Origin: Atopobium sp.
GTDB taxonomy: Bacteria > Actinomycetota > Coriobacteriia > Coriobacteriales > Atopobiaceae
NCBI GenBank assembly: GCA_015258785.1
Contig: JABZHP010000001.1
Coordinates: forward strand, 1 to 64,000
DNA length: 64,000 nucleotides
Direction of reading: 5' to 3'
The notes beneath the pieces are model-generated. The model searched no databases, was not told the DNA's origin, and worked only from the letters and a program-made list of their open reading frames with translations. The stretch's first letter is position 1; each line of letters opens with the position of its first letter. The translations under genes were made by a program, and so were the position numbers. This document shows positions 1 to 8,714 of the stretch, in pieces.

Positions 1-32
1 TTTTAACAGATTATCTGACTTAGGTGTGTTTT

Positions 33-76
33 GAACTGACTCCTATTTCTCGTGTCCAAGAAATGGGAGGCAGTTC
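33..76. repeat. 18-bp imperfect inverted repeat downstream of maf
   Basis: Arms at 33-50 and 59-76 match at 16 of 18 positions around an 8-base loop. It lies just beyond the 3' end of maf, so it may act as a terminator or RNA-processing hairpin, but neither strand has a T-run after the stem. The left arm ends in TTTCTCGTG, one base off the TTTCTCGCC motif common in this window. The rest of 1-120 shows no gene. Confidence 0.5.
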
Positions 77-120
77 ATCTATGGTGATACGAGGGTTTTC
101 TATTATCTGTAGAAGTGTCT

Positions 121-783
121 TTAGTGCTTACGACCCGCAAGAGCGTGCTCTAGATAGTCATGATTGCCGGTAAATTTAACCAGCTCGCGAGAAAGCAAAG
201 AGACGGGGAGCCCTACGACATTCTCGTAGTCTCCTTGAATGCTTTGTACCAGATAGCGACCATTACCTTGAATGCCGTAAGCGCCAGCCTTGTCCATTGG
301 CTCGCCCGAGGCAACGTAGGCAGCAATCTCGTCTTCGGAGAGTTCAAAGAACGTGACGTCAGTAGTCTCCACAAACGCTACGGCAACAACAGAGGGTGCT
401 CCGTCAGGAGAAGGAGATTTGAAAGCCTTAAAGCGACGCAGGGCAACACCAGTGGATACGTGGTGAGTCTGACCAGAAAGCTTAGTAAGCATGCGTTTGG
501 CGTCTTCAGCATTTGTAGGCTTGCCAAAAACTTGACCGTCATCTGTCCAGACAATGGTATCTGCGGCAAGCACGATTTCATTGTTGAGCTGCTCAAAGTC
601 TGGCTGCTCCATGAGCTTATAACATATTGCAATGGCTTTTTCTTGAGCTAAGCGCTTTACCAGTGCAAGGGGTTTCTCGTCAGCTTTTTGAGTTTCATCA
701 ATATCAGCAGGCATAACCTGAGGATCTATACCCATAGACTGCATAAGCTCAAGGCGCCTAGGGGATTGCGATGCAAGAATCAT
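121..783 (-). CDS. maf: Maf family nucleotide pyrophosphatase
   Basis: Maf/YhdE proteins hydrolyse non-canonical or modified nucleoside triphosphates to monophosphates (housecleaning), and some members affect septum formation. The N-terminus carries the family signature ASQSPRRLELM at about residues 4-14, and the conserved AADTIVW segment with its catalytic Asp lies near residue 73. At 220 residues it is slightly longer than the usual 190-200, because of a loop near residues 115-135. An AAGGA ribosome binding site precedes the ATG at 783. It is the last gene of the leftmost minus-strand block, separated from the ferredoxin gene by a terminator. The exact substrate cannot be told from sequence. 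Confidence 0.93.
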   Translation of the reverse strand: MILASQSPRRLELMQSMGIDPQVMPADIDETQKADEKPLALVKRLAQEKAIAICYKLMEQPDFEQLNNEIVLAADTIVWTDDGQVFGKPTNAEDAKRMLTKLSGQTHHVSTGVALRRFKAFKSPSPDGAPSVVAVAFVETTDVTFFELSEDEIAAYVASGEPMDKAGAYGIQGNGRYLVQSIQGDYENVVGLPVSLLSRELVKFTGNHDYLEHALAGRKH

Positions 784-831
784 GTGTGTTCCTTATCAGT
801 TGTGCTTATGTTGATACTGTACCCAAAAAAG

Positions 832-862
832 AAGCCTGATAGGCGAGAAACCCATCAGGCTT
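832..862 (-). terminator. Rho-independent terminator of the ferredoxin gene with the window motif in its loop
   Basis: Perfect 9-bp stem (832-840 with 854-862). Read on the minus strand it is followed by C-TTC-TTTTTT. The 13-base loop consists almost entirely of GGGTTTCTCGCC (minus strand), the motif over-represented across the window. It ends the ferredoxin transcript before maf. Confidence 0.8.
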
Positions 863-893
863 ATTTGCTAAGAAAGAAAAGCTAAGCTAAAAA

Positions 894-1079
894 CTAGTCA
901 AGCTCAATAGCGGTGACTGGGCAGCCGTCGCAAGCCTCCTGTGCTGCGTCCTCTGCAGCCTCAGGAACCTCTTCCTCAATAGCGTGAGCAAGACCGTCGT
1001 CGCCGATCTCGAATACCTCAGGAGCAGTGCTCTCGCAGAGACCGCAACCGATGCAATCCTCATTAACTGTTGCCTTCAT
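894..1079 (-). CDS. Single-cluster [4Fe-4S] ferredoxin
   Basis: A 61-residue acidic electron carrier. Cys9, Cys12 and Cys15 (CIGCGLC) and the distal Cys53-Pro form the expected ligand set for one [4Fe-4S] cluster; Cys50 is an extra cysteine close to the fourth ligand (CDGCP). The ATG at 1079 was chosen because GGAGAGG stands just upstream and because the cluster motif then begins at residue 9, as is usual; the reading frame stays open further upstream but has no ribosome site. It is monocistronic with a strong terminator behind it. Likely partners are cytoplasmic low-potential oxidoreductases, but the window names none. Confidence 0.92.
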   Translation of the reverse strand: MKATVNEDCIGCGLCESTAPEVFEIGDDGLAHAIEEEVPEAAEDAAQEACDGCPVTAIELD

Positions 1080-1316
1080 AATACATTCCTCTCCGTATCT
1101 CGAGCCCCTTACTCGAGTAATACTTATCTTGCATTCAAGACTACTTGATTGCAATGTATTTTTTACACGTTTCTTTGCTGTTATGCAACAACAAAGACGC
1201 AGATAATTGAAAGAACATTACTTGGAGTAGTAAGTGCACATCTGACCTGCATATATAAAAGGTTTAATTTTTAGAACATCCACTCCAATTAGTACAACTG
1301 TCTTGTTGGGGACAGT

Positions 1317-1847
1317 CTATAACTCTTTTTTGAGCATAACAATTTCGCTAGTTCTGTACTCTTCAACAAATCCATTCTTAAAAAACATCGTGACTGATGG
1401 ATTGTCTATGGCGATATCATCATAGAGCTGCTTAATACCGTTCTGTTTAGCCGCATCACAGAGCAAATTTAACCCAATGCTGCCGTAGCCCATTTTTCTA
1501 TATGGTGCGTAGACTATGACATCTGCAAGATAAATATTTTTATCGCTATCAAAGTGATAGGCGACCTCTCCAATAAAATGACCGCCGCTATCCATTAAAT
1601 ACCTGTAATAACGTTTATTCTCATGCTTTACAATTCAAAAATCATACCAGCCATGCCACGCCTCTTTTGGGAAAGGAATTGTACCTCCCCATGCATGGTT
1701 ATATGACATCGTTTCTTCATCTGCCATCATCTTCTGACGAAACCAAAGATCTTCTAATGACGGTGTATAAAGGGTAATGGGGCTTTCGCTTTCTTCTTTC
1801 ATCAGTAGGTCCACACGTCCTTTTCTTATCTGTTTTTGGAACCACAT
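1317..1847 (-). pseudogene. GNAT N-acetyltransferase interrupted by one in-frame TGA
   Basis: The two halves are in the same frame: 70 codons from ATG 1847, then TGA at 1637-1635, then about 105 codons ending at 1317. Read through the stop, the product is one continuous GNAT protein of about 176 residues, with the joint at WYDF-stop-IVKHENKRYY. The C-terminal half keeps the acetyl-CoA-binding segment (YRKMGYGSIGLNLL) and the typical end FFKNGFVEEYRTSEIVML. In relatives the interrupted position is commonly Trp, so TGG to TGA is the simplest explanation. It follows the VanZ-RDD gene by 9 bases. A short N-terminal fragment could be made, or an internal restart at Met (1595), but neither half alone would be a complete fold. 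Confidence 0.8.
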
Positions 1848-1856
1848 TTGATGCTC

Positions 1857-2984
1857 TTAAATGTCTTTTTCAGTCTCTGCTTGAGTCTCCGCCGTATCAA
1901 TTTCAGTGGGCTGTTCATTTTGCACTGTGCTTGTGTAGGAGGTGCCAGACAGTCGATCAAACAAGAATCGTTTGTTCATCAGCATCAGTACAACGGTAAT
2001 GATAAATAAAAGAATTAAAGCCGCAAACATAATGGGGAATAGTGCAAGGAAAAGCATCGAGTCTGGAGTCTTATTAAACTCATTAGTCAAAAACAACAGG
2101 CCGTCAGGAATCAGATGGAAATAGATTGTGATGAGTAATCCTCTTAGCATAGTGCGAGAAATTCTTTGTTTCTCGTATGAGAGCTTAAAACGCAATAAAG
2201 CGCTACCAAGCGTTTTGCCATTAAAAAGTGGGATTACAGCAAAGTAGAGAGCAATAAAGAGCGAAAAAGGGATTGTGGTGTTTGAGAGATTGTAAGGGAT
2301 GGCCACAATAAATGTATCGATGAGCAATGATAGGCCAACACGGATTTGAGAAACCTGTGAGCCTGCCTCAAACGATTCTTCGTCAATTTTGTCTCTAGAA
2401 GGAAGTAGCCACACGGCTAACGCTCCAAGAGCATATCCAATGCAACCACCTGTAGTGTTTTGAATAATATCGTCAATATCGGCAAGGCGATACGGTCCTG
2501 GATATAAGAAATAAAGACCAGAGAGCTGAGTTAGTTCAAAGAACAGACTGAGAAGCGCAGTAAGTAAAAGCGTCTTTTTAAAGCTGCATTTGAAATAATA
2601 ACGAAGATACATGCCAAAAGGTATGAGCATCAAAACGTTAAAAGCAGGAACGTAAAACGTTGGATCTTTAATTGAAAGAGCCCACGTTGCAGGCTTAGAA
2701 ATCTCAAAAGGACTTTCTTTTAAGAAATCAAAAACAAAGGAAAAGGGAATCAGATTAAGCATCTGTGTGTAGGTGGTATGCACCGTATCTGGATCTGGCA
2801 GTGGCAGAATTACCAAGAAGTACATGGTAAGTAAATACAAGATAAACGAATACAAAATCAAAGTTCTAAGCTTATTAACAGAACCGTATTTGCGATAGTT
2901 GATAATCATATAGGGCAGGGTAATGAAAAATGCCAAAATAGGAAAGACAAGCATGGCAATTTTGATGGAATTTATATATCCCAT
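1857..2984 (-). CDS. VanZ-like / RDD domain fusion membrane protein
   Basis: A 375-residue polytopic membrane protein. Residues about 1-200 resemble the VanZ family, with several hydrophobic helices and an acidic DIDDIIQNTTGGCIGY segment before the last VanZ helix. Residues about 215-345 form an RDD-type domain (LLIDTFIVAIP near the start, then FNGKTLGSALLRFKL). VanZ in enterococci lowers teicoplanin susceptibility by an unknown mechanism; RDD proteins are poorly characterised and some take part in ion exchange. The C-terminal 25 residues are polar and acidic. AGGAG precedes the ATG at 2984. Substrate and role are unknown. Confidence 0.8.
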   Translation of the reverse strand: MGYINSIKIAMLVFPILAFFITLPYMIINYRKYGSVNKLRTLILYSFILYLLTMYFLVILPLPDPDTVHTTYTQMLNLIPFSFVFDFLKESPFEISKPATWALSIKDPTFYVPAFNVLMLIPFGMYLRYYFKCSFKKTLLLTALLSLFFELTQLSGLYFLYPGPYRLADIDDIIQNTTGGCIGYALGALAVWLLPSRDKIDEESFEAGSQVSQIRVGLSLLIDTFIVAIPYNLSNTTIPFSLFIALYFAVIPLFNGKTLGSALLRFKLSYEKQRISRTMLRGLLITIYFHLIPDGLLFLTNEFNKTPDSMLFLALFPIMFAALILLFIITVVLMLMNKRFLFDRLSGTSYTSTVQNEQPTEIDTAETQAETEKDI

Positions 2985-3006
2985 TGCATCTCCTGAATAA
3001 CCCTAT

Positions 3007-4332
3007 TTAAACCCGCTCAAGCAAGCAAGCGTTTTCCACATGGAAGGTCTGTGGGAATAGGTCCACCGGGGTTACACTCACTGGTTTATATGAGCCAATC
3101 TCAACGAAGCGTTTAAGATCACGCGCTAGTGTTGCAGGATCACAAGATACGTAGGCAATAGCGCGTGCAGACTGCTTAGAAAGTTGCTGTATCACTTCAG
3201 GAGCAAGTCCTGCACGAGGAGGATCAACAATAATCACGTCAGCATCTGTATCGGGGAATTCTCTGCCTGCGTCGCCGCCTACCGCATCAACGTTATCAAG
3301 CTTGGCTAGCTCAAGGTTGCGGCGAAGATCTCTAACTGCTGGACCATAGGCTTCAACAGCAGAAACAAATCCTGCACGTTTTGCGAGGGGAAGCGTGAAG
3401 GTTCCTGCTCCACAGTAAAGATCCATAGCCTCATCGTCTGGCTGAACATCCAAGCCAGAAAGCACAAGCTCAACGAGTTTCTCGGCACCTTTAGTGTTGA
3501 CCTGGAAAAACGAAGGTGCAGAAAGCTGCATCTTCTGACCATCGATAAGCTCGCTCCATGAGCCGGAGCCGCTTAGACGCTCAACTCCTACAACACGGCG
3601 TGCCTTACTTGGACCTTTGGTCATAACGCGGACAATACTTGTTGCTTTTACTGCGTCACCCAAAACGCGGGCTATTTGTGTGCGTGGGAAGCCGCTCGGA
3701 GCGGTCCAGAGCGCAACTTCAAGCTCTTTAGTGCGTCTAGACACTCTGATGCCAATACGTTCTATATCAAGCTCGTGAGAGCCCGAGAGATAGGAGAGGG
3801 CACCGCTTACGGCACCAACAGCCTTCTGGTTGCTCTTATCTAAGAGCGGACAGTTTTTAATACGAACAATGTCCTGTCCATTAGGCGCATACATACCTAC
3901 CAGCGTTTTATTGCCATTGCGCTTAAACGCCAGTTCAATTTTATTGCGATAGCCCCATGGTTCGCCAGGGGAAACAATATCTTTTACCAGTTCAGAAACG
4001 TCGTCGGGTGAAAAATGCCCAATGCGTTCAAGAGCAGAGATCACGCCGTTACGTTTCTCGACAAGTTGCTGCTCGTAGAGCATGTTGCCCCAAGGGGTGG
4101 CACCCGTGAGCATCACAAAGGGATTAGGGCGCGGCTCTCTGAATGCAGATGCTTCCAAGACCTTTACAAGTTGTGCGCGAGAAAACCTATCTGTGTCCTC
4201 GGTAATCTGCACACTGACGGTATCTCCAGGGACGGCGCCACCAGAGATGAAGACCGTTTTTCCTTCTGGAGTATGAGCGATGGCATCTGGACCGTAGCTC
4301 ATACGTTCAACATGTAAGGTGAGCTCAGACAC
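3007..4332 (-). CDS. RlmD/RlmC/TrmA-family RNA (uracil-C5) methyltransferase
   Basis: SAM-dependent methyltransferase that makes 5-methyluridine in RNA, most likely 23S rRNA. An N-terminal TRAM-like domain (about 1-60) precedes the catalytic domain. The SAM site is MDLYCGAGTFTLPLA near residue 305, the DPPRAG motif lies near residue 370, and the catalytic Cys is in VSCDPATLARDL near 395. At 441 residues it is of normal length. The GTG start at 4332 directly abuts the trpS stop, which implies translational coupling. Which uridine is methylated (positions equivalent to 747 or 1939, or both) cannot be decided here. Confidence 0.88.
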   Translation of the reverse strand: MSELTLHVERMSYGPDAIAHTPEGKTVFISGGAVPGDTVSVQITEDTDRFSRAQLVKVLEASAFREPRPNPFVMLTGATPWGNMLYEQQLVEKRNGVISALERIGHFSPDDVSELVKDIVSPGEPWGYRNKIELAFKRNGNKTLVGMYAPNGQDIVRIKNCPLLDKSNQKAVGAVSGALSYLSGSHELDIERIGIRVSRRTKELEVALWTAPSGFPRTQIARVLGDAVKATSIVRVMTKGPSKARRVVGVERLSGSGSWSELIDGQKMQLSAPSFFQVNTKGAEKLVELVLSGLDVQPDDEAMDLYCGAGTFTLPLAKRAGFVSAVEAYGPAVRDLRRNLELAKLDNVDAVGGDAGREFPDTDADVIIVDPPRAGLAPEVIQQLSKQSARAIAYVSCDPATLARDLKRFVEIGSYKPVSVTPVDLFPQTFHVENACLLERV

Positions 4333-5382
4333 TTAGTAGACCATTCCCATTGCTTCACGAACCTCGTCAAGGGTGGCGTTAGCAATAACGTTTGCGCGAG
4401 CGTTTCCATCGTGGATAATATCGCGAATAAGATCTGGCTGAGCTGCAAACTCTGCGCGCCTCTGACGAATTGGCTCAAAGTAGGAGTTAACTGCATCGAT
4501 GACGTAAGCCTTGAGAGCTCCGCCGCCGCCCATGCCAATCTCGTCAGCAATTTCTTTTGGATCACGGCCAGTACAAATGCCAGCAGTGGTAAGAAGCGCA
4601 GAGACACCAGGACGATTGTCTGGATCGAAGGTAATCATGCGCTCAGAATCAGTCTTGGACTTCTTAATAAGCTTGGCAGTCTCTTCAGCTGTCATCGAAA
4701 GCGAGATAGCATTGCCGTAAGACTTGCTCATCTTGCGGCCATCAAGACCTGGAATCAATGGGGTAGAGGTAAGAAGACCAGAAACCTCAGGGAACACCTT
4801 GCCATAACGCTCGTTAAAGCGACGGGCAATCTTAGAGGTAATCTCAATGTGAGGCAGCTGATCGCGACCAACAGGAACAACATTTCCTTTGCAGAAAAGA
4901 ATGTCGCATGCCTGGTGAACAGGATAAGTGAGGAGAAGGCCTGTGAGAGCATGTCCAGATGCTTCCTGCTCTGCCTTAACAGTTGGATTTCTATGAAGCT
5001 CAGACTCGGTAACAAGCGAGAGGAACGGCAACATAAGTTGGTTGAGAGCTGGAACTGCAGAATGCGTGAAAATCATGGTTTTCTCTGGATCAATTCCGCA
5101 GGCCAGATAATCAATAACCATATTGTAGACATTGTCTGCAATATGCTCAGTGGTGTCTCTGTCTGTAATGACCTGATAGTCAGCAATAATAATATTGGTA
5201 TGAACACCAAGATTTTGGAGTCTTACGCGCTCTACAATAGTGCCAAAGTAATGGCCAAGGTGAAGTCTTCCAGTAGGACGATCCCCTGTAAGCATGTTGT
5301 ACTTTCCTGCATGCTCTGGCAGATCTGCTTGAATCTCATTTGAGCGACGGAGCGCCGCCTCGTAGCTGCCCTCATTTGGCAT
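4333..5382 (-). CDS. trpS: Tryptophanyl-tRNA synthetase
   Basis: Class I aminoacyl-tRNA synthetase charging tRNA-Trp. The HIGH-type motif appears as GRLHLGH near residue 40 and the KMSKS loop as DGRKMSKSYGN near residue 210; length is 349 residues, normal for the family. AAGGAG sits 5 bases before ATG 5382. It lies between pflA and the methyltransferase gene. No T-box or Trp-codon leader is visible ahead of it, unlike the ECF transporter at 33.5 kb, whose attenuator would read the charged tRNA made by this enzyme. Confidence 0.96.
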   Translation of the reverse strand: MPNEGSYEAALRRSNEIQADLPEHAGKYNMLTGDRPTGRLHLGHYFGTIVERVRLQNLGVHTNIIIADYQVITDRDTTEHIADNVYNMVIDYLACGIDPEKTMIFTHSAVPALNQLMLPFLSLVTESELHRNPTVKAEQEASGHALTGLLLTYPVHQACDILFCKGNVVPVGRDQLPHIEITSKIARRFNERYGKVFPEVSGLLTSTPLIPGLDGRKMSKSYGNAISLSMTAEETAKLIKKSKTDSERMITFDPDNRPGVSALLTTAGICTGRDPKEIADEIGMGGGGALKAYVIDAVNSYFEPIRQRRAEFAAQPDLIRDIIHDGNARANVIANATLDEVREAMGMVY

Positions 5383-5423
5383 AGTGACTCCTTGAAGTAA
5401 ATTAATGCGTGAACTAAGTAAGT

Positions 5424-6227
5424 TTAGCGCATTCCAAGCTGTTTGCGTTCAAGGGCACGAGCAATAAGGACTTGCTTGCGCAGCTCAGGAATCTTTTTGC
5501 CATCCATGGCAGGAGTGTCAGAAAGCTTGTAAGGAATGCCAAGCTCTTCGTACTTTTTTACGCCCATCACGTGATAGGGTAGTAGATCTAATCCAATAAC
5601 GTTATCCCAGTGAGCAATGATTCTACCAACGCCAGCAAGTTCTTCTGGTGAATCAGTAATTCCAGGCACTACAACATGTCTGATAAGCACTTTAATGCCT
5701 CTACGATTAAGCTCATTGCTAAATGCAAGTGGTCTTTCTGAGCCAACTTCGCAAAGACTAATGTGGCCCTTTGGATCAGAGTGTTTGATATCAAGAAGTA
5801 CTAAATCAGTGTTATCAAGCACGCGTTCAAATTTCTCTGGAGTATCTGGATTGTAGGCGATGCCAGAAGAATCAAGACAAGTATGAATACGTCCACGAGG
5901 GTCATTATGGGCTGCCTCAAATAGAGCTCCAACAAACTCTGGTTGGGCGAGTGGTTCTCCGCCAGTAGCCGTAATTCCACCGTTTCTATAAAAAGCTCTA
6001 TTGCGGTTAAAGGTGGAAAGAATTTCTTTTACTGATGTTTCTGTTCCAATACCAAATTGCCAGGTATCTGGGTTATGACAATAGGCGCAGCGCATGGGAC
6101 ACCCCTGGGTAAATACAACCAGGCGAGTTCCAGGGCCATCTACAGTACCAAAGGTCTCAATAGAGTGGACCCGCCCACAAACTGTGAGCGGGTCATTGAG
6201 ATCCATGTGAGTATCAGAACAAGACAT
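5424..6227 (-). CDS. pflA: Pyruvate formate-lyase activating enzyme (radical SAM)
   Basis: Installs the glycyl radical on pyruvate formate-lyase using SAM and a [4Fe-4S] cluster. The radical SAM motif is GCPMRCAYCHNP (CxxxCxxC), preceded by the family-typical ETFGTVDGPGTR substrate/peptide segment. Start ATG 6227 gives 267 residues, about 20 longer than E. coli PflA at the N-terminus; TTG 6233 and ATG 6206 are alternatives. It follows the separate glycyl-radical protein by 13 bases, so the operon order is pflB core, radical domain, activase. Its target glycine here would be in the small protein rather than in PflB. Confidence 0.93.
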   Translation of the reverse strand: MSCSDTHMDLNDPLTVCGRVHSIETFGTVDGPGTRLVVFTQGCPMRCAYCHNPDTWQFGIGTETSVKEILSTFNRNRAFYRNGGITATGGEPLAQPEFVGALFEAAHNDPRGRIHTCLDSSGIAYNPDTPEKFERVLDNTDLVLLDIKHSDPKGHISLCEVGSERPLAFSNELNRRGIKVLIRHVVVPGITDSPEELAGVGRIIAHWDNVIGLDLLPYHVMGVKKYEELGIPYKLSDTPAMDGKKIPELRKQVLIARALERKQLGMR

Positions 6228-6240
6228 GGACAAGAAATCC

Positions 6241-6492
6241 TTAGAGAGCGTCGTGGAAGGTACGAGAAATAACGTCGTCCTGCTGCTCTTTGGTAAGGGA
6301 GTTGAACTTAACAGCGTAACCAGAAACGCGAATGGTCAGCTGAGGATACTTTTCTGGATGTGCCTGAGCATCAAGAAGAGTGTCCTTAGTAAATACGTTA
6401 ACGTTCAGGTGATGACCGCCCTTCTCGGCATAGCCATCAATCATGTTTACCAGGTTGTCAATCTGCTCGGAAGCTACTTCGTTGGACTTCAT
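6241..6492 (-). CDS. grcA: Free-standing glycyl-radical domain of pyruvate formate-lyase (GrcA/YfiD-like)
   Basis: An 83-residue protein corresponding to the C-terminal part of PflB. It has the glycyl-radical loop [12 protein letters not shown] with radical-site Gly58, preceded by [10 protein letters not shown] and EKYPQLTI, all as in the C-terminus of E. coli PflB. The preceding gene encodes a PflB that lacks this domain, so the small protein is predicted to dock on it and carry the radical. In E. coli, GrcA/YfiD is a spare part that rescues oxygen-cleaved but otherwise complete PFL; here it seems to be the only copy in the operon. A clean AAGGAG lies 7 bases before ATG 6492, so it is translated independently. 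Confidence 0.9.
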   Translation of the reverse strand: MKSNEVASEQIDNLVNMIDGYAEKGGHHLNVNVFTKDTLLDAQAHPEKYPQLTIRVSGYAVKFNSLTKEQQDDVISRTFHDAL

Positions 6493-6514
6493 GAGTTTCT
6501 CCTTACGAGTTTGT

Positions 6515-6550
6515 TGGCGAGAAGAAACGTGTAGATAGATCTTCTCGCCA
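6515..6550. repeat. Inverted motif pair between pflB and grcA
   Basis: 11-bp arms TGGCGAGAAGA (6515-6525) and TCTTCTCGCCA (6540-6550), each containing the core GGCGAGAA/TTCTCGCC. It fills the gap between the pflB stop and the ribosome binding site of the small glycyl-radical gene. It could form a hairpin in the mRNA and affect the ratio of the two parts. No T-run follows on either strand. Confidence 0.8.
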
Positions 6551-6557
6551 GGGCTTG

Positions 6558-8714
6558 TTATTTACGATCCTCAGCACCTTCAGCTGCGGATGGGTTTGCC
6601 TCACAGGCGCAATCAATCTTGTTCTCAATCTGAATATCAAGATTCATATCAGAGAAGTCGATGTGCTCAAGGTCAAGCTCACTGCCATGGAAGTAGACGT
6701 CAGAGCCCTTACCAAGAGCATTAGGAATGATTGAGAAGGTATTGGAAATACCGTCCTGTGCGTCGTTAAATGGAAGCTTAGCAACGGAGGCTAGAGACGC
6801 AACAGCACCGTGGGTATCGCGGTGGTGCATTGGGTTAGCGCCAGGAGCAAAAGGAACGCCCGCGCGGCGGCCGTCAGGGGTGTTGCCAGTAGCCTTACCA
6901 TATACAACGTTTGAGGTAATGGTCAGGATAGAAGTTGTTGGAACAGAATCACGGTAGGTGTGGTTCTGACGAATCATGTTCATGAAAATCTCAACGATGT
7001 CATGAGCAATGGTGTCAACGCGGTCGTCATCATTACCATACTTAGGGAAGTCGCCCTCAGTGACGTAATCGGTAACAAGGCCGGTCTCATCGCGGACAAC
7101 CCTTACCTTTGCATACTTGATTGCAGAGAGGGAGTCGGCAACAACAGAAAGGCCTGCGATACCTGTTGCAAACCAACGGTGAACATGCTCATCGTGCAGA
7201 GCCATCTGGATGCGCTCGTAGCTGTACTTATCGTGCATGTAGTGGATTGCATTAAGAGCGTTGACATAAACGCCAGCAAGCCAGCGCATCATGTCCATAT
7301 ACTTGGAGAAGACATCGTCGTAATCAAGGTACTCGCCCTCAACTGCACGGTACTTAGGACCAATCTGCTCGCCGGTCTTCTCGTCACGGCCACCATTGAT
7401 TGCGTAAAGCAGGCATTTAGCAAGGTTGGCACGAGCACCAAAGAACTGCATCTCTTTACCAACGCGCATGGAGCTGACGCAGCAAGCAATTGCGTAGTCA
7501 TCACCATGATAGACGCGCATAAGATCGTCGTTCTCGTACTGAATGGAGCTGGTGGTAATAGAGATTTTTGCGCAGTAGCGCTTAAAGCCCTCTGGAAGCT
7601 TGGTGGACCACAGAACAGTCAGGTTAGGCTCTGGGCTGGTACCCATGTTTTCAAGGGTGCGAAGCCAGCGGAAGGAGGACTTGGTAACCATAGAGCGGCC
7701 ATCAACACCAATACCACCAATGGATTCAGTGACCCACTGAGGGTCTCCAGAGAAAAGCTCATTGTATTCAGGAGTACGAGCAAACTTGACCATACGAAGC
7801 TTCATAACCAGGTGGTCAACAATCTCCTGAATCTCTGACTCAGTAAACGTACCACGAGCAAGATCGCGCTCTGCATAGATGTCCAGGAAGGTGGTGTTAC
7901 GACCAATGGACATTGCAGCGCCATTCTGCTCTTTTACAGCAGCAAGGTAGCCCAGATAGAGCCACTGAACTGCCTCTTTGAAGTTCTCTGCGGGACGGCT
8001 CAAATCAAAGCCGTAAATCTCACCAAGCTGCTTAAGCTCCTTGAGAGCACGAATCTGCTCGGAGAGCTCCTCGCGATGACGAATGGTCTTCTCGTCCATG
8101 ATGGTGCCGGTGCCGTTTTTCTGATTTGTCTTATCAGTGATAAGAGCGTCAACACCATAGAGAGCAACACGACGATAATCGCCGATGATGCGGCCACGGC
8201 CATATGCGTCAGGCAGACCGGTAATGATATGGGAGTGACGGCATTTGCGCATGTCCTCGGTGTAGACATCAAAAACACCAGCGTTGTGAGTCTTGCGACG
8301 ATAGGTGTAGAAGTCAACAATCTCTGGGTCAACTTCATAACCGTAGGCCTTGCATGCAGCCATTGCCATACGAACGCCGCCGTCTACCATAAGGGCGCGC
8401 TTTAATGGCTTATCTGTTTGAAGGCCAACAATCTGCTCAAGCGGCTTATCAATGTAGCCGGCCTCGTGGGAGGTGATAGTGGAAACCTGCTTGGTATCCA
8501 TATCAAGTACGCCACCATTTGCGGTCTCTTGAGCAAAGAGATCCATAACATCCGCCCAAAGCTTTGTAGTAGCCTCAGTTGGACCAGCGAGGAAGGAATC
8601 ATCACCGTCATAAGGGGTGTAATTCTTCTGAATGAAGTCTCGGACATCAACAGCTCTTTGCCAGTTACCACCGACAAAGCCGTCCCAAGCCTCCTGTGCT
8701 GGTGTTTCCTGCAT
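6558..8714 (-). CDS. pflB: Pyruvate formate-lyase core lacking the glycyl-radical domain
   Basis: Formate C-acetyltransferase converts pyruvate and CoA to acetyl-CoA and formate in anaerobes. The adjacent catalytic cysteines are Cys411-Cys412 (IACCVSSM), followed by the conserved [12 protein letters not shown]. The conserved region [23 protein letters not shown] is present in relatives and here near residue 620. Similarity to PflB stops shortly after [10 protein letters not shown]; the protein then ends in an unrelated acidic tail of about 45 residues with a CAC cysteine pair and contains no RVSGYAV loop. At 718 residues it is about 40 shorter than E. coli PflB. AAGGAG precedes ATG 8714. The missing domain is encoded next in the operon. 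Confidence 0.93.
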   Translation of the reverse strand: MQETPAQEAWDGFVGGNWQRAVDVRDFIQKNYTPYDGDDSFLAGPTEATTKLWADVMDLFAQETANGGVLDMDTKQVSTITSHEAGYIDKPLEQIVGLQTDKPLKRALMVDGGVRMAMAACKAYGYEVDPEIVDFYTYRRKTHNAGVFDVYTEDMRKCRHSHIITGLPDAYGRGRIIGDYRRVALYGVDALITDKTNQKNGTGTIMDEKTIRHREELSEQIRALKELKQLGEIYGFDLSRPAENFKEAVQWLYLGYLAAVKEQNGAAMSIGRNTTFLDIYAERDLARGTFTESEIQEIVDHLVMKLRMVKFARTPEYNELFSGDPQWVTESIGGIGVDGRSMVTKSSFRWLRTLENMGTSPEPNLTVLWSTKLPEGFKRYCAKISITTSSIQYENDDLMRVYHGDDYAIACCVSSMRVGKEMQFFGARANLAKCLLYAINGGRDEKTGEQIGPKYRAVEGEYLDYDDVFSKYMDMMRWLAGVYVNALNAIHYMHDKYSYERIQMALHDEHVHRWFATGIAGLSVVADSLSAIKYAKVRVVRDETGLVTDYVTEGDFPKYGNDDDRVDTIAHDIVEIFMNMIRQNHTYRDSVPTTSILTITSNVVYGKATGNTPDGRRAGVPFAPGANPMHHRDTHGAVASLASVAKLPFNDAQDGISNTFSIIPNALGKGSDVYFHGSELDLEHIDFSDMNLDIQIENKIDCACEANPSAAEGAEDRK

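Noticed and set aside
1299..1317. Small hairpin after the GNAT pseudogene
   Set aside because: Six-base stem without a T-run; too weak for a terminator call.
1635..1637. TGA read as a sense codon (Trp) in the GNAT gene
   Set aside because: TGA ends other genes here, including the Trp leader peptide and the B12/radical SAM gene, and TGG is used for Trp everywhere, so recoding is unlikely.
4411..5343. A 310-codon plus-strand reading frame opposite trpS, and a 292-codon one opposite pflB (6960-7838)
   Set aside because: Both are antisense to well-identified genes and encode low-complexity, unfamiliar sequence.
6493..6710. Frameshift as the cause of the divided PFL
   Set aside because: The core has its own tail and stop, the small gene has its own ribosome site and start, and they are separated by a 65-base gap; no single indel rejoins them.
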